A stretch of DNA of 11,390 nucleotides, from contig CAIKXW010000195.1 of the NCBI GenBank assembly GCA_903831485.1, positions 1 to 11,390 of the forward strand. The letters run 5' to 3'. Position 1 is the first letter of the stretch. Each line of letters opens with the position of its first letter. The stretch is from an uncultured Alphaproteobacteria bacterium. GTDB taxonomy: Bacteria > Pseudomonadota > Alphaproteobacteria > Caulobacterales > Hyphomonadaceae. The position numbers and the translations under genes were made by a program. Of the stretch, positions 8,095-11,390 are shown one piece after another. Under the pieces are notes generated by a model that worked only from the letters and a program-made list of their open reading frames with translations, was not told where the DNA came from and made no database searches.

Positions 8095-8973
8095 TCAGAG
8101 CCGCTTCTTGAGGGCTGCGCCGAGCATCTCGCCGATGTGGGGGCCGTCTTTCGGAAAGAGGAAGGGCTCGATGACTTCGAGTTCCATCAGGAGAAGCTCG
8201 CCGGCCTGGCCACGGACCATGTCGACGCGGGCGTAGAGGGGCGGCGTGGCGAGGGCGGCGAGGACGGCTTGCGCGGCGGCGCGGTCGGACGGGGTTGGGT
8301 CGATGGCTTGCGAGGTGCCGCCATAGGCCTCCTGAATCCGGTAGTCGCCGGACTTCGCGCGCTTGACGAGGGCGTGGCTGAATTCGCCGTCGACGAAGAG
8401 GAAGGAGTATTCGCCCTCGGTTGCGATGGAGGCGATGAAGGGCTGGATCATGCCGGGGCGATCCATGATGGAGCCAGCTTCAGGCATGTTGGCCCTGGTG
8501 TAGCGGACCTGGGCGCGGGCGCCGCCGCCGACCTGGCGTTTGAGGACGACGTCCTCAATGCCGAAGGCGGACATGGCGTGGACGATGTCGTCGGCTGTCG
8601 GCGCTTCCGGCCAGAGCGTGGGGATGACGGGGACGCCGCGCGATTCCAATTCACGGAGGTAGGTCTTGCGGATGTTCCAGCGGACGGCGCCGGGGTCGTT
8701 GAAGACGGGCACGCCGAGGCCGGCGATGCGATCCAGCGTGGCGAGGAAATCCTCGTGCCGGTCCTGGTAGTCCCAGGCGCTGTTGACGAGGACAGCGCCG
8801 AAGCGCGTCCAGGCGATGGGGTCGATCCAGCGGACGGGCGTGAGGGTGAGGCCGTGGGGGGCAAAGCCGCCGCGGAGGATATCGAGCTGGATATCGAAGA
8901 GATGCGCATCGGCGCGGCGGTCCGGCGCATCGGACACGAGGTTTGCGGCCGTCAGCAGGGCGATTTCAGTCAT
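8095..8973 (-). CDS. ATP-grasp domain protein (RimK/glutathione synthetase-like), substrate unknown
   Basis: A 292-residue ATP-grasp protein, presumably a ligase joining a carboxylate to an amine through an acyl-phosphate. The N-terminal part begins with the strand EIALLTAANLV and shows VLVNSAWDYQDR (about 61-72) and VRWNIRKTYLREL (97-109). The ATP-grasp part shows VVLKRQVGGGARAQ (142-155), the Glu pair of EGEYSFLF (186-193), ARVDMV (248-253) and the metal/ATP-binding MELEVIEP (263-270). It resembles the ATP-grasp group that includes the cycloserine ligase DcsG, but no biosynthetic cluster is present, so the substrate is open. The frame stays open for 246 codons upstream, across the antisense of the kinase gene; the ATG at 8973 is chosen because it begins the first conserved strand and has GGGAAG 12 bases upstream. 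It is divergent from the PfkB kinase gene. Confidence 0.9.
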   Translation of the reverse strand: MTEIALLTAANLVSDAPDRRADAHLFDIQLDILRGGFAPHGLTLTPVRWIDPIAWTRFGAVLVNSAWDYQDRHEDFLATLDRIAGLGVPVFNDPGAVRWNIRKTYLRELESRGVPVIPTLWPEAPTADDIVHAMSAFGIEDVVLKRQVGGGARAQVRYTRANMPEAGSIMDRPGMIQPFIASIATEGEYSFLFVDGEFSHALVKRAKSGDYRIQEAYGGTSQAIDPTPSDRAAAQAVLAALATPPLYARVDMVRGQAGELLLMELEVIEPFLFPKDGPHIGEMLGAALKKRL

Positions 8974-9084
8974 GTGGCGCGTGCTTCCCGTGGTCTCACT
9001 TGCGTGAGGCTTCCGCACAGTCTTTAAGTCCGGCGAGCCGGGCTTTCCATCGTGGATTTTGCCGCGGCGCGGGGAAGAATTCTC
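8974..9084. promoter_or_regulatory. Divergent promoter region between ATP-grasp and PfkB kinase genes
   Basis: 111 bases between divergent start codons. On the + strand TTGCGT (9000-9005) and TTTAAG (9023-9028) are 17 bases apart, a weak sigma-70-like pair for the kinase gene. GGGGAAG (9071-9077) is its ribosome binding site, 7 bases before the ATG. No operator palindrome was evident. Confidence 0.3.
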
Positions 9085-10080
9085 ATGCCGGTGAAGTATG
9101 ACGTCGTCGCCCTGGGCAACGCCATCATGGACGTGATCGCGCAGGTGGATGACGACTTTCTCGTGAAGCACGACATCCCCAAGGCGCGGACGAACCTGAT
9201 CACGACGGAGCGCTGTGACTATCTCTACAACGCCCTGCCCGCGAGCCGGGTGGAGACCAGCGGCGGATCGGCCGGAAACACGATCGCCGGGCTTCGCAGC
9301 CTTGGCGCCAGCGCGGCTTTCATGGGCAAGGTCGGCGATGACAAGATCGGCCGGGATTATGTGGCTGACATGGGCAGGATCGGCGCGGACTTCTTCGGCA
9401 AGCCACTGATTGACGGCGCGCCGACCGCGCGATCGATGATCGCAGTTACGCCGGACGGCGAGCGGTCGATGAACACCTACCTTGGCGCCTCGACCGAGTT
9501 TGCAGCGGACGATGTGGACGCAGACGCCGTGAAGGCGGGGGCGTGGCTCTATCTCGAGGGCTATCTGTTCGACAAGCCGGCGGCGAAGACGGCGTTCGTG
9601 CACGCCTCCGAAGTCGCGAAGGCTGCGGGGCGGAAGGTTGCGATCACCATGTCTGACGTGTTCTGTGTCGATCGGCATCGTGACAGCTTCGTGCATTTGA
9701 TCCGCTCGCATTGCGACCTGGTGTTCGCCAACGAGGCGGAACTGCTGGCGATCTACGAGACCGACGATTTCGATGCGGCCATGGCGCAGATCGCCAAGGA
9801 CAGCCAGATCGCCGCGATCACGCGCTCGTCCAAGGGATCGGTGATCGTGTCGGGCGGGGATACGTGGACGGCGCCGGTTGCGCCTGCGTCAGTGGTGGAT
9901 GCGACGGGTGCGGGCGACCAGTATGCGGCTGGCGTGCTCTACGGGATCACGCACGGCCTGTCGCTGCAGGAATCGGCCGTGCTGGGCAATCTGTGCGCGG
10001 GCGAGGTGATCTCGCATATCGGGCCGAGGCCGTCGGTGAACCTGCGCGAGCTGGCGCTGAAGGCGGGGCTGAAGGTCTAG
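9085..10080 (+). CDS. PfkB-family carbohydrate/nucleoside kinase (adenosine kinase-like)
   Basis: Ribokinase-fold kinase transferring the ATP gamma-phosphate to a sugar or nucleoside hydroxyl. It is 331 residues. PfkB signature 1 region SGGSAGNTIAGLRSLG (59-74) and the C-terminal signature DATGAGDQYAAGVL (272-285), with catalytic base Asp278, are intact. DLVFANEAEL (211-220) is the conserved NxxE region. The N-terminus VVALGNAIMDVIAQVDD and the AGN/SLGAS region resemble bacterial adenosine kinase annotations, but the related ribokinase and sugar kinases cannot be excluded. ATG 9085 is chosen over the in-frame GTG at 9052 because of the strong GGGGAAG site 7 bases upstream and because the first strand starts right after it. 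Its stop overlaps the stop of the convergent membrane protein gene. Confidence 0.92.
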   Translation: MPVKYDVVALGNAIMDVIAQVDDDFLVKHDIPKARTNLITTERCDYLYNALPASRVETSGGSAGNTIAGLRSLGASAAFMGKVGDDKIGRDYVADMGRIGADFFGKPLIDGAPTARSMIAVTPDGERSMNTYLGASTEFAADDVDADAVKAGAWLYLEGYLFDKPAAKTAFVHASEVAKAAGRKVAITMSDVFCVDRHRDSFVHLIRSHCDLVFANEAELLAIYETDDFDAAMAQIAKDSQIAAITRSSKGSVIVSGGDTWTAPVAPASVVDATGAGDQYAAGVLYGITHGLSLQESAVLGNLCAGEVISHIGPRPSVNLRELALKAGLKV

Positions 10081-10748
10081 CCCAACCCCTTTGGCGTGAT
10101 GACGTGCTCTGCGCCTTTCTTGGTGAGCTCGGTTATGCAGACCCAGGCGAAGCCGGCGACGCCGGTGGCGCCTGCGGCCGTTGCGGCAAAGCCAGTCGCC
10201 CAGCTCAGCGCGCTGAGCGCGCCCAGCATGATAGCCCAGAGGGCGAGGCCGATGACGCTGGCGAGCGCGACAATGGCGATCGGCGCGATGATGAGCGACA
10301 GCCAGAAATCGCCCATGAAGATGGTCTCGCCCTTTGTGCGCCAGACATTGAGCACGGCGAAGGCGAGCGCGCCGAGGCCCAGCTGCACGAGAGCAGCTAT
10401 GCCGCTGGACTCCCACAGCCGCGCGGCGGTGAAGACCAGCGCGTAGAAGGGCGATTGCAGGCCCCTCCCCTCCGGCGCGCCGAAGCCGGACCAGCCGCCA
10501 TTACTGGTCTCGCCGGAGATGGCTGACTGCAGTTCGACGCCGAACGTTGTGGCGACGCTGATCGGCGAGGTTTCGGCGACGGCGTTGACCCAGCCGGCCT
10601 GTGCGTCCTTTGCGCTGGCCAGCCATTCAGGGCTGGTGACGCGCTCGGCGACGGCGCCGACAATGAGCGTGACAATCAAGCCAACAAGGATGGAGAGCAC
10701 GCGGCGCGAGAGGCGCGTGAACGGGTTCGGTGTCGGTTGGTCTGTCAT
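10077..10748 (-). CDS. Hypothetical multi-pass membrane protein
   Basis: A 223-residue product I do not recognise. One hydrophobic helix near the N-terminus (about 17-35, VLSILVGLIVTLIVGAV) follows a short cytoplasmic-looking Thr/Pro/Arg segment. A polar region with Gly/Ser-rich GETSNGGWSGFGAPEGRG (about 40-110) lies between it and three or four C-terminal helices (about 115-136, 149-172 and 174-206). The end is KKGAEHVITPKGLG. The ATG at 10748 has GGAGAAGG 8 bases upstream; the frame is open 21 codons further but without such a site. Its TAG shares the CTAG at 10077-10080 with the kinase stop on the other strand. The polar middle is rich in small residues and may face the periplasm. Function unknown. 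Confidence 0.82.
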   Translation of the reverse strand: MTDQPTPNPFTRLSRRVLSILVGLIVTLIVGAVAERVTSPEWLASAKDAQAGWVNAVAETSPISVATTFGVELQSAISGETSNGGWSGFGAPEGRGLQSPFYALVFTAARLWESSGIAALVQLGLGALAFAVLNVWRTKGETIFMGDFWLSLIIAPIAIVALASVIGLALWAIMLGALSALSWATGFAATAAGATGVAGFAWVCITELTKKGAEHVITPKGLG

Positions 10749-10823
10749 CGCCCCGGCCTTCTCCCCGTGCGCGGTCTGGCATGGGTATGGGGTTGGGGCA
10801 ACCGGCTGCATCGGTGAGCCCGG

Positions 10824-10866
10824 CCTCGTCCTTCGAGACGCCGCTTCGCGGCTCCTCAGGATGAGG
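10824..10866 (-). repeat. REP-like palindrome, copy 1
   Basis: 43 bases; read on the - strand it is CCTCATCCTGAGGA, an inner hairpin GCCGC-GAA-GCGGC, then GTCTCGA and AGGACGAGG. The ends CCTCATCCT and AGGACGAGG pair with one mismatch. Elements of this type are widely dispersed in alphaproteobacterial genomes; that is from memory, not a search. Confidence 0.85.
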
Positions 10867-10895
10867 CCTCACAGTTGGCGCGCATGTTGAGAAGC

Positions 10896-10936
10896 CCTCC
10901 TCCTGAGGAGGCCGAAGGCCGTCTCGAAGGACGAGG
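10896..10936 (+). repeat. REP-like palindrome, copy 2
   Basis: 41 bases in the opposite orientation to copy 1. The first 14 bases match copy 1 except one, and the last 16 are identical. The inner hairpin is GGCC-GAA-GGCC instead of GCCGC-GAA-GCGGC, so stem sequence differs while pairing is preserved. It ends 6 bases from the isomerase stop codon. Confidence 0.85.
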
Positions 10937-10942
10937 GCGCGC

Positions 10943-11390
10943 TCACCCTCGCTTCAGCGCATCCTCGACGAAATCCAGCCGGTCCTGGCCGAAGTGCATC
11001 TCTTCGCCGTCGGGCGTCTGGACAAAGAAAGTCGGGGCGCCGAAGACGCCGCGGGCGACGGCTTCGTCGGTGACGGCTTTCAGCTTTTCCTTGTTGGCGG
11101 GGTTCTCGGCGGCGGCGAAGAATTCATCCGCGGAGAAGCCGGCCGTTGTGAGGATTTCAGCAAGCACGGCCTTGTCAGCGATGTTCTTCTGGTCATGCCA
11201 GGCGGCTGTGAAGATGGCGCTGAGGTATTTCTCGAAGTGGGGACCCTCGACCCATTCCTGGGCGGCGCGCTGGACCATGAGCGTCATCATCGGGAAGTAC
11301 GGGTTGGGCTGGAAGGGCGTGTTGAACTTCCTGGCCCAGCGCTGGAGGTCGGCGGCCATCCACTTGCCCTTCTGCGGCAGCGTGCCGGGC
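10943..11390 (-). CDS. 2-hydroxychromene-2-carboxylate isomerase-like protein (DsbA/kappa-GST fold), N-terminus outside the window
   Basis: The last 148 codons or so of a thioredoxin-fold protein of the kappa-class GST/DsbA family, closest to 2-hydroxychromene-2-carboxylate isomerase. Family members isomerise chromene carboxylates in naphthalene-type degradation with glutathione; many genomic homologues have no known substrate. The frame runs off the window edge, so the ATG at 11359 is internal: upstream codons continue as PGTLPQKGKW before MAADLQRWA, matching the family. Visible family features are DLQRWARKFNTPF, NPYFPMMTLM, the helical insertion (about WVEGPHFEKYLSAIF), and GVFGAPTFFV, the cis-Pro motif that contacts glutathione. 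The tail is the conserved FGQDRLDFVEDAL. The stop codon lies in the outer arm of the downstream inverted repeat. No aromatic-degradation genes are nearby, so the substrate is uncertain. Confidence 0.88.
   Translation of the reverse strand, partial: PGTLPQKGKWMAADLQRWARKFNTPFQPNPYFPMMTLMVQRAAQEWVEGPHFEKYLSAIFTAAWHDQKNIADKAVLAEILTTAGFSADEFFAAAENPANKEKLKAVTDEAVARGVFGAPTFFVQTPDGEEMHFGQDRLDFVEDALKRG

Larger units (their letters stand above)
10813..10947. repeat. Paired inverted REP-like palindromes (composite long inverted repeat)
   Basis: The outer arms 10813-10840 and 10920-10947 are inverted copies matching at 26 of 28 positions, from ggtgagc through ctcgtccttcgagacg. Inside lie the remainders of two REP-like palindromes facing each other, with a 29-base spacer (10867-10895). 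The whole lies between the stop of the isomerase-like gene (10943) and the membrane protein gene, both on the - strand, and could act as an mRNA 3'-end stabiliser or terminator. The right outer arm includes the isomerase stop codon. Confidence 0.85.

Noticed and set aside
8053..9027. 324-codon + strand open frame
   Set aside because: Complement of the ATP-grasp gene; its Gly/Asp/Glu-rich product with no motif is a GC-rich shadow.
8974..9711. N-terminal extension of 246 codons on the ATP-grasp frame
   Set aside because: It lies antisense to the well-supported PfkB kinase gene, shows no domain, is His/Arg-rich in the way typical of reverse frames of GC-rich genes, and the ATP-grasp family begins at the internal ATG at 8973.
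9711..10526. 271-codon + strand open frame across the kinase 3' end and the membrane gene
   Set aside because: Overlaps two supported genes in other frames; product is low-complexity Gly/Arg/Ala with no recognisable domain.
10813..10947. CRISPR or insertion-sequence interpretation of the repeat pair
   Set aside because: Only two copies, in inverted orientation, with no regular spacers, no transposase gene and no obvious direct target duplication.

Overview
The window looks like chromosomal DNA of an alphaproteobacterium. It is uniformly GC-rich, the dnaK-dnaJ-dapB linkage is typical of the group, and the encoded proteins (a DUF2244 membrane protein, an ATP-grasp protein of the RWNxRKTYL type, a 2-hydroxychromene-2-carboxylate isomerase-like protein) resemble those of Caulobacterales/Hyphomonadales-type genomes. 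A Hyphomonas-like organism is my best guess, from protein resemblance only. No insertion sequence, phage gene, CRISPR array, tRNA or rRNA was seen. This is mostly ordinary housekeeping sequence with several uncharacterised conserved genes.

Region 1 (1-2679) holds the 3' part of dnaK, a strong hairpin, and dnaJ: the Hsp70/Hsp40 chaperone pair, both on the + strand. Region 2 (2680-5864) holds an unrecognised small lipoprotein gene on the - strand, divergent from dapB (lysine and diaminopimelate synthesis). An amidase-signature hydrolase with an unusual Lys/Pro-rich tail follows on the + strand. Region 3 (5871-7579) holds a translationally coupled - strand pair, DUF2244 membrane protein then glyoxalase I, divergent from nth (endonuclease III).

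Region 4 (7580-10080) holds two - strand genes, an ATP-grasp ligase-like protein and a small unrecognised protein. The ATP-grasp gene is divergent from a + strand PfkB-family (adenosine kinase-like) kinase. Region 5 (10077-11390) holds an unrecognised multi-pass membrane protein and a truncated 2-hydroxychromene-2-carboxylate isomerase-like gene, both on the - strand. They are separated by a pair of inverted REP-like palindromes.

The genes do not form one pathway. The layout is a series of short divergent and convergent units. Three convergent pairs end within 6 bases of each other or overlap at the stop codon, leaving no room for separate intrinsic terminators. The most noteworthy structures are the paired palindrome at 10813-10947, whose inner hairpins differ by compensatory changes, and the uncharacterised ATP-grasp protein. 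I did not find a clear new multi-gene system.
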